From NCBI GenBank assembly GCA_002432025.1, contig DJFE01000021.1, positions 1 to 64,000 on the forward strand: a DNA stretch of 64,000 bases. The letters run 5' to 3'. Shown in pieces: positions 25,402 through 33,638 of the stretch. Source of the stretch: Candidatus Avelusimicrobium stercoris (GTDB lineage Bacteria > Elusimicrobiota > Elusimicrobia > Elusimicrobiales > Elusimicrobiaceae). Each line of letters starts with the position of its first letter. Position 1 is the first letter of the stretch. The position numbers and the translations under genes were made by a program. The notes under the pieces are model-generated. The model ran no database searches. It was not told where the DNA came from and saw only the letters and a program-made list of their open reading frames with translations.

Positions 25402-26745
25402 ATGAAACTTAATTTGTCTGTCCGCAAAATTGCGGAAATTACTGGGGCGGAACTTATTTCACCCGCGCCGGACACACTTGTAACCGCTTTTGTTACCGAT
25501 TCGCGCGTGGTGGCCCCGGGCGATGCGTTCATCGCCTTGAAAGGCCAAAAGCACGACGCCCGCAAATTTATCCCTGATGTGCTTGCCAAAGGGGCAAGCG
25601 TTATCTTGGCCGAAAAAGGCTTTGACGTACCCAAAAATTCCAAGGCGTCCTTTTTGCTGGTGGATGATTCGTTAAAGGCGCTCCAAGCCCTTGCCAAATA
25701 CCACCGCTTAAACAGCACCTTAAAGGTGGCCGCTATTACGGGCTCCAACGGTAAAAGCACCACCAAACAAATGCTTCGCGCCATTTGCGAAACCGCGGGC
25801 GAAACGGCCGCCAATATGGGTAATTTTAACAACCAGTTCGGCGTGCCCTTTTCCTTATTGGAAATCCAGCCCAAACACAAATTTGGCGTGTTTGAACTGG
25901 GCGCTTCCCACCCCGGCGATATTTTGGAAACGGCCTCTTTGGCGGTGCCGGATGTGGCGGTAATTACCAATGTGGGGCCGTCCCACCTGGAATTTTTCCA
26001 CGATTTGGAAACCATTTATAAAACCAAAACCGAAATTGCCCAATGTTTAAATTTCGGCGGAACCTTGGTGTATAACGCCGACGATGAATATTTATCCCGC
26101 CTGAAAACGGAGTTTAAGGGCAAAAGTTTGTCCTTTGGCTTTCACCCGGGGGCGGACTTGCAGATTTTAGATACCGAAAAATTCTCGTTTACCTATAAGG
26201 GCGAAGCCTATGTGCTGGATTTGAATTTGGCCCGCCACGATAAGTTAAATGCGGCGGCGGCCGCTGCGGCGGCTATTGCATTAGGCCTGTATATGGATAA
26301 TGTAAAGAAGGGGCTGCTTTCCTTTACGCCGATGCCGATGCGTATGGAACATTTGCATAAAAACGGCGTGGAATTTATCTTGGATTGCTACAACGCCAAC
26401 CCGGCCAGTATGAAGAACGCCCTAGAAATTTTGGGCCGCGCTTGCGACGAGCCGCGCGTAGCGGTGCTGGGTGATATGAAGGAACTGGGCGAAACCTCCA
26501 AGGAATACCACCGCCTGGTGGCCAGAGAGGTGCTTGATAACCACATTAATTATTGCTTTTTGGCGGGGCCGGAAATGAAATACGCCTACGAAAAATTGCA
26601 AACCGCGCCGGGCGTAAAGGTATTTTACGCCGAAACGCCCCAGGGCTGGACGGGCGAGTTAAAAAAGGTGCTTGCCAAGGGGGGAACCTGCCTAGTTAAA
26701 GCGTCCCGCTCTATGAATTTTGAAAATATTTTAAAGGAGATTTAA
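25402..26745 (+). CDS. murF: UDP-N-acetylmuramoyl-tripeptide--D-alanyl-D-alanine ligase MurF
   Basis: 447 residues. Mur ligase P-loop TGSNGKST (residues 113-120), NFNNQFGVPFSLLE, the ELGASHPGDI motif (MurF-type rather than MurE-type), NVGPSHLEFF, and DCYNANPASM with AVLGDMKELG in the C-terminal domain. The last two identify MurF. It adds D-Ala-D-Ala to the UDP-MurNAc-tripeptide in the cytoplasm. GGAGA precedes the ATG. Confidence 0.94.
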   Translation: MKLNLSVRKIAEITGAELISPAPDTLVTAFVTDSRVVAPGDAFIALKGQKHDARKFIPDVLAKGASVILAEKGFDVPKNSKASFLLVDDSLKALQALAKYHRLNSTLKVAAITGSNGKSTTKQMLRAICETAGETAANMGNFNNQFGVPFSLLEIQPKHKFGVFELGASHPGDILETASLAVPDVAVITNVGPSHLEFFHDLETIYKTKTEIAQCLNFGGTLVYNADDEYLSRLKTEFKGKSLSFGFHPGADLQILDTEKFSFTYKGEAYVLDLNLARHDKLNAAAAAAAAIALGLYMDNVKKGLLSFTPMPMRMEHLHKNGVEFILDCYNANPASMKNALEILGRACDEPRVAVLGDMKELGETSKEYHRLVAREVLDNHINYCFLAGPEMKYAYEKLQTAPGVKVFYAETPQGWTGELKKVLAKGGTCLVKASRSMNFENILKEI

Positions 26746-26748
26746 CCC

Positions 26749-27834
26749 GTGCTTTATTATTTATCGCAATTTACTGATAATCTTAGTTTTTTAAATATAT
26801 TTAGTTACATCACTTTCCGCACCGGGGCGGCGATATTTACGTCCTTTTTCCTGACGCTTCTTATCGGCCCCAAGGTGGTGGCCAAGTTGCGTTCCTACAA
26901 AATCCAGCAGATTGAACGCCAATACGGGCCCGCTTCCCACTTGTCTAAAAGCGGTACGCCAACAATGGGCGGGCTGCTGATTTTTGTCAGTTTGATTGCC
27001 AGTGTTCTTCTGTGGGCGCGGTTGGACAGCAACTATATTTGGCTACTGGTGTTTACCACGGTTACGCTTGGAATTGCGGGCGTAATGGACGATTACACCA
27101 AACTTGTTAAAAAGAACCCGGAAGGGATGAAGTCCTCTATAAAATTGGCTATCCAGTTGTTTACGGCGGTGGTAGTGGTGGGCTATTTGGCCTTAAATCC
27201 GCCGAACGGGGAATATTCCACCTCGCTTATTATCCCGTATATGAGCAAGATGTTTATTGACCTGTCCGTTTTTTATTTTGCGTTTGCAATGTTGGTGATT
27301 GTGGGTTCGTCCAACGCTACGAATCTGACGGACGGCTTGGACGGGCTGGCCAGCGGTTGTATGGTCTTTACGGCGGCCACTTACGGGATTGTGGCGTACT
27401 TGGCGGGCAACTTTCACTTTGCGGATTATTTAAAAATTATTTATGTGCCGGGTGCGGGGGAAATTACCGTGTTTATGGGTGCGCTTATCGGGGCGTGTAT
27501 GGGGTTTTTATGGTTCAATTCTTACCCCGCGCAGGTGTTTATGGGTGATACCAGTTCCCTCTTTTTAGGGGGCGTAATCGGTACGGCGGCCCTGTGCGTA
27601 AAGCAGGAACTTTTACTCCCTATTGCGGGCGGTATTTTTGTATTGGAAACCGTGTCCGTTATGCTGCAAATGGGGTACTTTAAATTAACGCACGGCAAGC
27701 GGCTTTTTAAAATGGCGCCTATTCACCACCATTTTGAATTAATGGGTGTGCCGGAACCCAAAGTGATTGTGCGCTTTTGGATTGTGGGCGCAATGCTGAT
27801 GCTGTTGGCCTTGGCCTCGCTTAAAATCCGCTAA
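26749..27834 (+). CDS. mraY: Phospho-N-acetylmuramoyl-pentapeptide-transferase MraY
   Basis: 361 residues, about ten membrane helices. Signatures: SKSGTPTMGGLLI, the MDDYTKL motif, NATNLTDGLDGLASG, and the FKMAPIHHHFELMG loop. It transfers phospho-MurNAc-pentapeptide to undecaprenyl phosphate to make lipid I. The start is GTG at 26749, supported by AAAGGAGA at 26732-26739; no ATG fits. murD, the usual next gene, is missing; ftsW follows after five bases. Confidence 0.95.
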   Translation: MLYYLSQFTDNLSFLNIFSYITFRTGAAIFTSFFLTLLIGPKVVAKLRSYKIQQIERQYGPASHLSKSGTPTMGGLLIFVSLIASVLLWARLDSNYIWLLVFTTVTLGIAGVMDDYTKLVKKNPEGMKSSIKLAIQLFTAVVVVGYLALNPPNGEYSTSLIIPYMSKMFIDLSVFYFAFAMLVIVGSSNATNLTDGLDGLASGCMVFTAATYGIVAYLAGNFHFADYLKIIYVPGAGEITVFMGALIGACMGFLWFNSYPAQVFMGDTSSLFLGGVIGTAALCVKQELLLPIAGGIFVLETVSVMLQMGYFKLTHGKRLFKMAPIHHHFELMGVPEPKVIVRFWIVGAMLMLLALASLKIR

Positions 27835-27839
27835 CGCTT

Positions 27840-29060
27840 ATGAAACTATTTAACAAAGCGCCCCATCGGCGCAATACCTTTACGCGGCGCACCTCGTCTA
27901 TGGCGGGGCGCGGGTTTTCCGCCGGGCGGCAGACCGGGTGGAGCCCGCTTAAACTGGATATGCGCATATCGTTTATTGCGTTTGCGTTTGTGCTCTTTGG
28001 GCTGATTTTTACCTATTCGTCCAGCGCGTTTGATTCCACGCTCTTCTTTAAACGCCAAATGCTGTTTGATTGTATGGGCGTGTGTGCGGCGTTGTTTTTG
28101 TCGCAGACGTTTGACCGTTTAATGCGCATTAAACTGTTTAAGCCGATAAACCTGATGTATTTTACCTGGGTGCTACTGGTTATTGTGCTTTTTACGCGCC
28201 AGCAGGCCAATGTGCACCGCTGGATTGACTTCGGCTTTTTTAAGTTGCAGCCTTCGGAAATTGCCAAGGTAACCTTGGTGATTTATATTGCCGATTATTT
28301 GGATAAAGTGGCCGGACGGCTTGCCAAAAATTGGAAACTCCTCATTAACCCTATGCTGGTGGCGGGAATTACCTTGGGGCTTATTTTGCTGGAAAAGGAC
28401 TTGGGAACGCCAATTCTTATGGGCGGCGTATTTGCCTTAATGCTGTTAATGGCGGGGGCGCGCTTTTTGCACTTGTGCGTGCCTGGCGTTATACTATCGC
28501 CTGGGCTGTACTATTTGCTTTTTGGCGTGGGGTACAGGCGCGACCGTATGCTGTCCTTTTTAAACCCGTTTGCCACGGAAGGCACAACGGGCTACCAGTT
28601 GGTGCAATCGTTCTTGGCGGTAGGTTCCGGCGGCTGGTTTGGCAAAGGTTTAGGCAACAGCGAACTGAAACTGGAATATTTGCCTGCCGCCCATACGGAC
28701 TTTATTTTTTCCATTATGTGCGAGGAAGTGGGGTTGTTTGGCGGTTCCATTATTTTAGGTTTCTTTTGCTGGCTGCTTATCCAAGGGGTCAGTTTGGCCC
28801 GCATTGCCAAAACGAATTTCCGCAGTTTTACTATTTTCGGGCTGACTTGTACCATTTGCTTGCAGGCGTTTTTTAATATGGCTATGGCTATCGGCCTGCT
28901 GCCCACCAAGGGTATTGCCCTGCCGTTCTTTTCCTACGGCGGTTCGTCTGTGATTATGACGCTTGTAATGATTGGCATTATCTTAAATTTGGCCGCGGTG
29001 GATAACACGCAAAATAACGTGCGCGAGGACATTACGCACTTTAAAAACAGGAAAAAATAA
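27840..29060 (+). CDS. ftsW: FtsW/RodA-type glycosyltransferase (SEDS family)
   Basis: 406 residues. A basic cytoplasmic tail of about 40 residues precedes ten or so membrane helices. SEDS landmarks: WIDFGFFKLQPSEIAK, the LEKDLGTPILMGG loop, GSGGWFGKGLGNSELKLEYLPAAHTDFIFS compressed into the usual order, and FFSYGGSSVI near the end. It polymerises lipid II with FtsI at the septum. Position between mraY and murG favours FtsW over RodA. murG starts two bases after the stop. Confidence 0.92.
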   Translation: MKLFNKAPHRRNTFTRRTSSMAGRGFSAGRQTGWSPLKLDMRISFIAFAFVLFGLIFTYSSSAFDSTLFFKRQMLFDCMGVCAALFLSQTFDRLMRIKLFKPINLMYFTWVLLVIVLFTRQQANVHRWIDFGFFKLQPSEIAKVTLVIYIADYLDKVAGRLAKNWKLLINPMLVAGITLGLILLEKDLGTPILMGGVFALMLLMAGARFLHLCVPGVILSPGLYYLLFGVGYRRDRMLSFLNPFATEGTTGYQLVQSFLAVGSGGWFGKGLGNSELKLEYLPAAHTDFIFSIMCEEVGLFGGSIILGFFCWLLIQGVSLARIAKTNFRSFTIFGLTCTICLQAFFNMAMAIGLLPTKGIALPFFSYGGSSVIMTLVMIGIILNLAAVDNTQNNVREDITHFKNRKK

Positions 29061-29061
29061 T

Positions 29062-30144
29062 ATGAACAAACGCTTTTTGATTGCTTCCGGCGGAACGGGC
29101 GGGCATTTTTACCCAGGTTTTGCGCTGGGGGAAGAATTTAAACGCCAAGGGTGCGAGGTGCTTTTTGTCGTCCGAAAGGACGACCCCGCCGCCAAAGTCT
29201 TGTCCGCACACGGATTACACTATAAGGAAATTGACTTTATGGGCTTGCCGCGCTCCATTAACCCGGTGCGGCACTTTAAATTTGCGTGCAAACTGGTTAA
29301 AGCCCTGCGCCAAACGCGCCAAATCGTGCGCGATTTCCGGCCGGAGGTGGCTATCGGTACGGGCGGATATATTTCGTTCCCGCTTATTTTTACGGCGCAT
29401 TTTATGGGTGTAAAAACGGCGGTGCACGATTCCAACGCCCGCTTGGGCTTGGCCAATAAAGTATGCGGCAAATTTACGGACCTTTTTATGCTGGGCTTGC
29501 CCACGCCCGAAAAGGTAAAAAACGGCGTACTTACCAGTACCCCGGTGCGTGCGGAATTTTGCTTGCCGGCGGACCGCGCGGCTCAATTAAAGGCGCTCCG
29601 TTTGGACCCCACAAAACCGACTGTGCTGGTAGTGGGGGGAAGCCAAGGTGCCAAGGATTTAAACGGGGCCGTAGCCGCTTGCGCCAAGGCGTTTTCCACC
29701 TGGCAGTTTATCCACATTACGGGTGAACGCTGGTTTGAAAGTGTGCGCGGGTTGTATGCCGGGCTTTCCAATGCGGCGGTACTTCCGTATTCGCACGAAA
29801 TTTACGCGCTGATGAAATCGGTGGATTTGATTATTTGCCGTAGCGGCGCGAGTACGCTGGCTGAACTGATGTGCTGTAAGTTGCCCGCTATATTGGTGCC
29901 GTTTCCGCACGCGGCGGCCAACCACCAATATTACAATGCCAAAATTTTTGCGGACGCGGGGTGCGCGCAAATCGTGCCGGACGACGCCCATTTGCCAGCC
30001 GCGCTGGCCCAAGCCTTTAAGGCACTTGTGCAGGGGAGTACGGCTGAAAAATTAGCCACTATGCGTGCCGGGTATGACAAATTGCTCCTGCCTAATCCCC
30101 TAACGGCGGCTCACTCCATAGCGGAGCGGTTAAAGAGTTTGTAG
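29062..30144 (+). CDS. murG: UDP-N-acetylglucosamine--lipid I GlcNAc transferase MurG
   Basis: 360 residues. ASGGTGGHFYPGFAL loop at the N-terminus, GTGGYISFPL, and the C-terminal donor-site motif CRSGASTLAELM with AANHQYYNA. The usual HEQNA acceptor motif reads HDSNA. Produces lipid II at the inner membrane face. Last gene of the cluster; murC, ddl, ftsQ, ftsA and ftsZ do not follow. Downstream is a dispersed-repeat spacer. Confidence 0.94.
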   Translation: MNKRFLIASGGTGGHFYPGFALGEEFKRQGCEVLFVVRKDDPAAKVLSAHGLHYKEIDFMGLPRSINPVRHFKFACKLVKALRQTRQIVRDFRPEVAIGTGGYISFPLIFTAHFMGVKTAVHDSNARLGLANKVCGKFTDLFMLGLPTPEKVKNGVLTSTPVRAEFCLPADRAAQLKALRLDPTKPTVLVVGGSQGAKDLNGAVAACAKAFSTWQFIHITGERWFESVRGLYAGLSNAAVLPYSHEIYALMKSVDLIICRSGASTLAELMCCKLPAILVPFPHAAANHQYYNAKIFADAGCAQIVPDDAHLPAALAQAFKALVQGSTAEKLATMRAGYDKLLLPNPLTAAHSIAERLKSL

Positions 30145-30197
30145 TTATAAAAGAGGGGACTGAGATTTACAACTTGGGTGGTGTTTGTTATCTAAAA

Positions 30198-30375
30198 GAT
30201 CATACGGAAAGGTTTGGCGGCCCGCTAGGGTTCTGGGATCTGCCCTTTTCCACTTTATTAATAACAACAGATCCTGGACTACGACTTTCCAGGATGACGG
30301 CAACTACAAACGGCCCAAGCGGTAGATTCTGAAAACCTTGTGCCCCGCCAATACATCGGGGATGACAGCAAATAC
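30198..30375. repeat. Mosaic of dispersed repeats
   Basis: Contains GGCGGCCCGCTAGGG, ACAACAGATCCTGGACTACG then TTTCCAGGATGAC, and AGATTCTGAAAACC, the inverted forms of pieces at 3310-3425. It fills most of the spacer between murG and the pilin; no gene is seen there. Confidence 0.72.
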
Positions 30376-30420
30376 AAGGGATAAGACAAATAATCCTAAC
30401 CAACATTTAACATATAAAAA

Positions 30421-30450
30421 GTACCCCGGGGCTAAAATTCCCCGGGGTAC
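30421..30450 (-). terminator. Terminator of the pilin gene
   Basis: GTACCCCGGGG/CCCCGGGGTAC perfect stem with a T-tract on the minus strand; some T residues also follow on the plus strand. Confidence 0.82.
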
Positions 30451-30468
30451 TTTTCAAATTCAGCCCAA

Positions 30469-30954
30469 TTACATACCTTGGATAAATTTACACATTTGCT
30501 GGCCCAGTTCTTCATCATCATCTCCCACAGAACAGTTTTTATTTGCTGCACGGTCGGGATTATACCAAAAGTTATAAATATAATGATCTCTGTTTCCGTC
30601 ATCAGTACGCCATACATCTACATATCCACTGCCAAGGCCTAAATCATAGATAAAATATTTGGTCTTATAGGCTTGGCAATTTTGCCCATCTAATGAATAT
30701 TCCCCAGCAATCCAAGTACCGCCCTTTAAAGAAACATCGGCGATTTGCGCTTGCGTGCAGGAGTTGGTAGCATCTGGGTTGGCCTGCAAATATCTTTGCG
30801 TGGCATCCACCATTGCTTTGGCGTTAATAAGCCCTTCTGTTAAGCGTGCCTTTTCCACAGCGGTTTCATACTGCGGCAAGGCAATGGCCGATAAAATGCC
30901 GATAATCAGCACCACGACCAAGAGTTCAATTAAAGTAAAGCCCTTGTTATTCAT
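30469..30954 (-). CDS. Type IV pilin-like (prepilin) protein
   Basis: 161 residues. Class III signal: short basic leader MNNKG, cleavage after G5, mature F6, glutamate at mature position 5, then the hydrophobic spine TLIELLVVVLIIGILSAIAL. The C-terminal globular domain has five cysteines and a VGDDDEELGQQMCKFIQGM tail. Processed by prepilin peptidase and assembled into a pilus or pseudopilus; no assembly genes are nearby. AAGGAGA precedes the ATG, and a TTGAAG/TATACT promoter sits upstream. Confidence 0.88.
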   Translation of the reverse strand: MNNKGFTLIELLVVVLIIGILSAIALPQYETAVEKARLTEGLINAKAMVDATQRYLQANPDATNSCTQAQIADVSLKGGTWIAGEYSLDGQNCQAYKTKYFIYDLGLGSGYVDVWRTDDGNRDHYIYNFWYNPDRAANKNCSVGDDDEELGQQMCKFIQGM

Positions 30955-30984
30955 AATTTCTCCTTAAAAAAAGTTTACACACAT

Positions 30985-31012
30985 AGTATAGCAATTTTGG
31001 CGCGCTCTTCAA
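30985..31012 (-). promoter_or_regulatory. Promoter of the pilin gene
   Basis: On the minus strand TTGAAG, 16-nt spacer, TATACT, 31 bases before the pilin ATG. Confidence 0.65.
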
Positions 31013-31021
31013 GCACTAAAC

Positions 31022-31050
31022 TTGACACAAAGGATAAAATTCATTATACT
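31022..31050 (+). promoter_or_regulatory. Promoter of the arsR/P-type ATPase operon
   Basis: TTGACA, 17-nt spacer, TATACT; the operator begins at the next base. Confidence 0.82.
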
Positions 31051-31076
31051 AATATATGAACATATGTTCACATATT
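31051..31076. promoter_or_regulatory. ArsR/SmtB-type operator (12-2-12 palindrome)
   Basis: AATATATGAACAT/ATGTTCACATATT, one mismatch in 13 positions, centred at 31063/31064 with the perfect core TGAACATATGTTCA. This is the classical operator shape of metal-sensing ArsR/SmtB repressors. Binding here would cover the transcription start, giving repression until metal binds the adjacent regulator. Confidence 0.8.
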
Positions 31077-31096
31077 TTAATTTATAGGATTTAACG

Positions 31097-31426
31097 ATGA
31101 ACAAAACCCCTAAACATATTTGCAAGCCGTCCTTGCAAGTGCCCGAGGATACCCTCTATGATTTGGCCGACCTTTTTAAAGTGTTTGGCGACAGTACGCG
31201 CCTGCGCATTTTGTGCGCTTTGTTTAACTGTGAACAATGCGTCCAGCACATTGCGGACGAACTGGGTATGACCCACTCCGCCATTTCTCACCAGTTGCGC
31301 TTTTTAAAGCAAAACAAACTCGTCAAAAACCGCCGGGAGGGGAAAACGGTGTTTTACTCGCTGGCGGACGAACACGTCAAACGCATTTTTGACCAAGGGT
31401 TAGAACACATACAGGAGGGGTTATGA
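31097..31426 (+). CDS. ArsR/SmtB-family metal-sensing repressor
   Basis: 109 residues with winged helix-turn-helix (VKVFGDSTRLRIL ... MTHSAISHQLRFLKQNKLV ... REGKTVFYSL). The alpha-5 dimer site has D91, H93, H104 and E107, the exact D-x-H-x10-H-x2-E spacing of SmtB/CzrA zinc/cobalt sensors. Two cysteines (C45, C48) lie near the alpha-3 metal site as in CadC-like sensors, so cadmium or lead sensing is also possible. It overlaps the ATPase gene by four bases and has a matching operator upstream. Confidence 0.9.
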   Translation: MNKTPKHICKPSLQVPEDTLYDLADLFKVFGDSTRLRILCALFNCEQCVQHIADELGMTHSAISHQLRFLKQNKLVKNRREGKTVFYSLADEHVKRIFDQGLEHIQEGL

Positions 31427-33330
31427 GTCATCATCACGAACACGCTTGTTCTGCTTGCCACGCCTGCGCGTGCGCCCACGGGCACGAAAGCGAACCGCAC
31501 GGCGGCGAGTGGAAGAAATTAGCCATAGCGGCGGGGCTGTTTGTTATAGGTTTTGCTTTGCCCGTGTCGCTTTATATAAAATTGCCCCTTTACTTGGCGG
31601 CCTATTTTATCAGCGGGGCCGAGGTGTGGCAGGCCTGTTACCACAATATAAAAGAGGGTAATTATTTTGACGAAAATTCCCTTATGGCGATAGCCACTTT
31701 GGGCGCGTGGTGCATTGGCGAATTTCCCGAAGCGGTGGCCGTAATGCTGTTTTACCAGGTGGGGGAATTGTTGCAGGAATACGCGGCGGGCAAGTCGCGC
31801 AGCAACATTGTAAGTTTAATGGATTTGCGCCCCGATTTTGCGCGCCTCGTTAAACAAGGCAAAGAGGAAAAAGTCGCCCCGCAGACGGTTAAAGTGGGCG
31901 ATACGGTGCTTGTGTTGCCGGGGGAACGCGTGCCGCTGGACGGGGTGATTGAAAGCGGAAGCGGCCATTTGGATACGTCCGCCCTGACGGGGGAATCCCG
32001 CCCGGTAACCGCCCAAGCGGGCCAGGAGGTGTTGGCGGGGGTAATCAGCGTGGACGGCACCTTGCGCGTAAAGGTGGCAAAAACATATGAAAATTCCGCC
32101 GTTGCCAAGATTTTGGAACTGGCCGAAAATGCCGCCAGCAAAAAATCGTCCGCTGAAAAATTTATCACGCGCTTTGCACGCATTTATACGCCGGCCGTGG
32201 TGTTTGCCGCCGTGGCGGTAGCCGTGTTGCCGCCGCTTATTTTGGCGGATGCGTCGTTTAAAACGTGGTTTTACCGCGCACTTATTTTCTTGGTGATTTC
32301 TTGCCCGTGCGCCTTGGTAATTTCGGTGCCGCTGGGGTTCTTTGGCGGGATTGGCGGAGCGGCTAAAAACGGCGTGCTGATTAAGGGCAGTTCGTACTTG
32401 GAGCAATTATCGCACCTTTATACGCTGGCGTTTGATAAAACGGGCACGCTCACGCAAGGCGTATTTGAGGTTACGGGCGCTTTCCCGGTGGGGAACGCTA
32501 CGGAAAAAGGTTTGCTTAAATTGGCTGCGGCGGCCGAGCATTATTCCAACCACCCGATAGCCAAGGCTGTTTTGCAGGCAGTTGGGAACGCAAGCGAACC
32601 CGCCGAAAAGGTGCAAGAGGTGGCGGGTGAAGGGATTTTCGCCCAGATAAGAGGCGCGCAAATTTTGGCAGGAAACGAACGCTTAATGGCGCGCTACAAG
32701 GTGGAAAATGTACAAACGGGGCGCGGAACGTGCGTATATGTGGCGGAAAACGGCGTTTTTAAGGGCCGTATAGAATTGGGCGATAAGGTAAAACCCGGCA
32801 CCAAAGAGGCTTTAAAAACCTTACAAAACGGGCTTGTTCACCAAGTGGTGATGTTGAGCGGGGACAGTATTTCCGCCGCCGAAAAAACCGCTTATGAACT
32901 GGATATCAGGCACGTTTACGCGGGGTTGTTACCCGCCGGAAAGGTGGAAATTTTGGAAAAATTAATGGCAAATACGCCCAAGGGATTTGCTACGGCCTTT
33001 GTGGGCGACGGCATTAACGATGCACCCGTTTTGGCGCGCGCCGATTTGGGTATAGCAATGGGCGCGCTTGGCTCGGATGCCGCCATAGAAGCCGCCGATG
33101 TGGTGCTAATGACGGACGAGGTAAAAAAGATTATTTCGGCGGTTAAAATATCACGCAAGACCCTGCGTGTGATTAAACAAAACATTGTGTTTGCGCTAGT
33201 AATTAAGGCCGCTGTTCTGGCCTTGGGCGCGGCGGGCGTAGCCAATATGTGGAGCGCGGTATTTGCCGATGTGGGCGTATGTTTATTGGCGGTGGCGAAC
33301 TCTTTACGCCCGTTATACTTTAAGGAGTAG
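31423..33330 (+). CDS. Zn/Cd/Pb-type P1B ATPase (heavy-metal exporter)
   Basis: 635 residues. His/Cys-rich N-terminal tail (MSHHHEHACSACHACACAHG) in place of a folded heavy-metal domain. Membrane motif C294-P-C296, phosphorylation site D338-K-T-G-T, nucleotide-domain HP motif (SNHPIAK), GDGINDAP hinge. The CPC motif and a C-terminal MWSAVFADVG helix fit the P1B-2 Zn2+/Cd2+/Pb2+ group (ZntA/CadA). It exports metal across the inner membrane using ATP. Co-transcribed with the sensor, translationally coupled by ATGA overlap. A dispersed-repeat spacer follows. Confidence 0.93.
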   Translation: MSHHHEHACSACHACACAHGHESEPHGGEWKKLAIAAGLFVIGFALPVSLYIKLPLYLAAYFISGAEVWQACYHNIKEGNYFDENSLMAIATLGAWCIGEFPEAVAVMLFYQVGELLQEYAAGKSRSNIVSLMDLRPDFARLVKQGKEEKVAPQTVKVGDTVLVLPGERVPLDGVIESGSGHLDTSALTGESRPVTAQAGQEVLAGVISVDGTLRVKVAKTYENSAVAKILELAENAASKKSSAEKFITRFARIYTPAVVFAAVAVAVLPPLILADASFKTWFYRALIFLVISCPCALVISVPLGFFGGIGGAAKNGVLIKGSSYLEQLSHLYTLAFDKTGTLTQGVFEVTGAFPVGNATEKGLLKLAAAAEHYSNHPIAKAVLQAVGNASEPAEKVQEVAGEGIFAQIRGAQILAGNERLMARYKVENVQTGRGTCVYVAENGVFKGRIELGDKVKPGTKEALKTLQNGLVHQVVMLSGDSISAAEKTAYELDIRHVYAGLLPAGKVEILEKLMANTPKGFATAFVGDGINDAPVLARADLGIAMGALGSDAAIEAADVVLMTDEVKKIISAVKISRKTLRVIKQNIVFALVIKAAVLALGAAGVANMWSAVFADVGVCLLAVANSLRPLYFKE

Positions 33331-33394
33331 TGATTATCCCCGAGTCTTGGTCGGCCTGTTAGGCTTGGAAATTTTGCGTTATGTGCACGCAGAA

Positions 33395-33490
33395 CAACGA
33401 ACAACGGATTCCCGACTACGACCTTCGGGAATGACAAAAGGACTCTTTTAGGTTGTCATCCCCGAGTGTTTCTGTCGGGGATCTGTTGTG
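33395..33490. repeat. Dispersed palindromic repeats
   Basis: ACGGATTCCCGACTACGACC then TTCGGGAATGAC, and GTCATCCCCGAGTG...TCGGGGATCTGTTG. Beyond it are two further hairpins: GGAACG/CGTTCC (33518-33532) and CTACCTTTTG/CAAAAGGTAG (33550-33585). Confidence 0.72.
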
Positions 33491-33605
33491 ATTAAAAAAA
33501 GGGGTATAGCAACTTTTGGAACGCTCCGTTCCGGCAAATCTCTTTCAGGCTACCTTTTGAATACTTACCACCTTCCAAAAGGTAGATTGTTAAACAAATT
33601 TAAAA

Positions 33606-33632
33606 TGGACAATAAAACAAATATGCTATAAT
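33606..33632 (+). promoter_or_regulatory. Extended -10 promoter of structured RNA A
   Basis: TGGACA, 15-nt spacer, TGC-TATAAT (33624-33632). Predicted start near 33639, exactly where the conserved RNA begins. Confidence 0.65.
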
Positions 33633-33638
33633 AAACGC

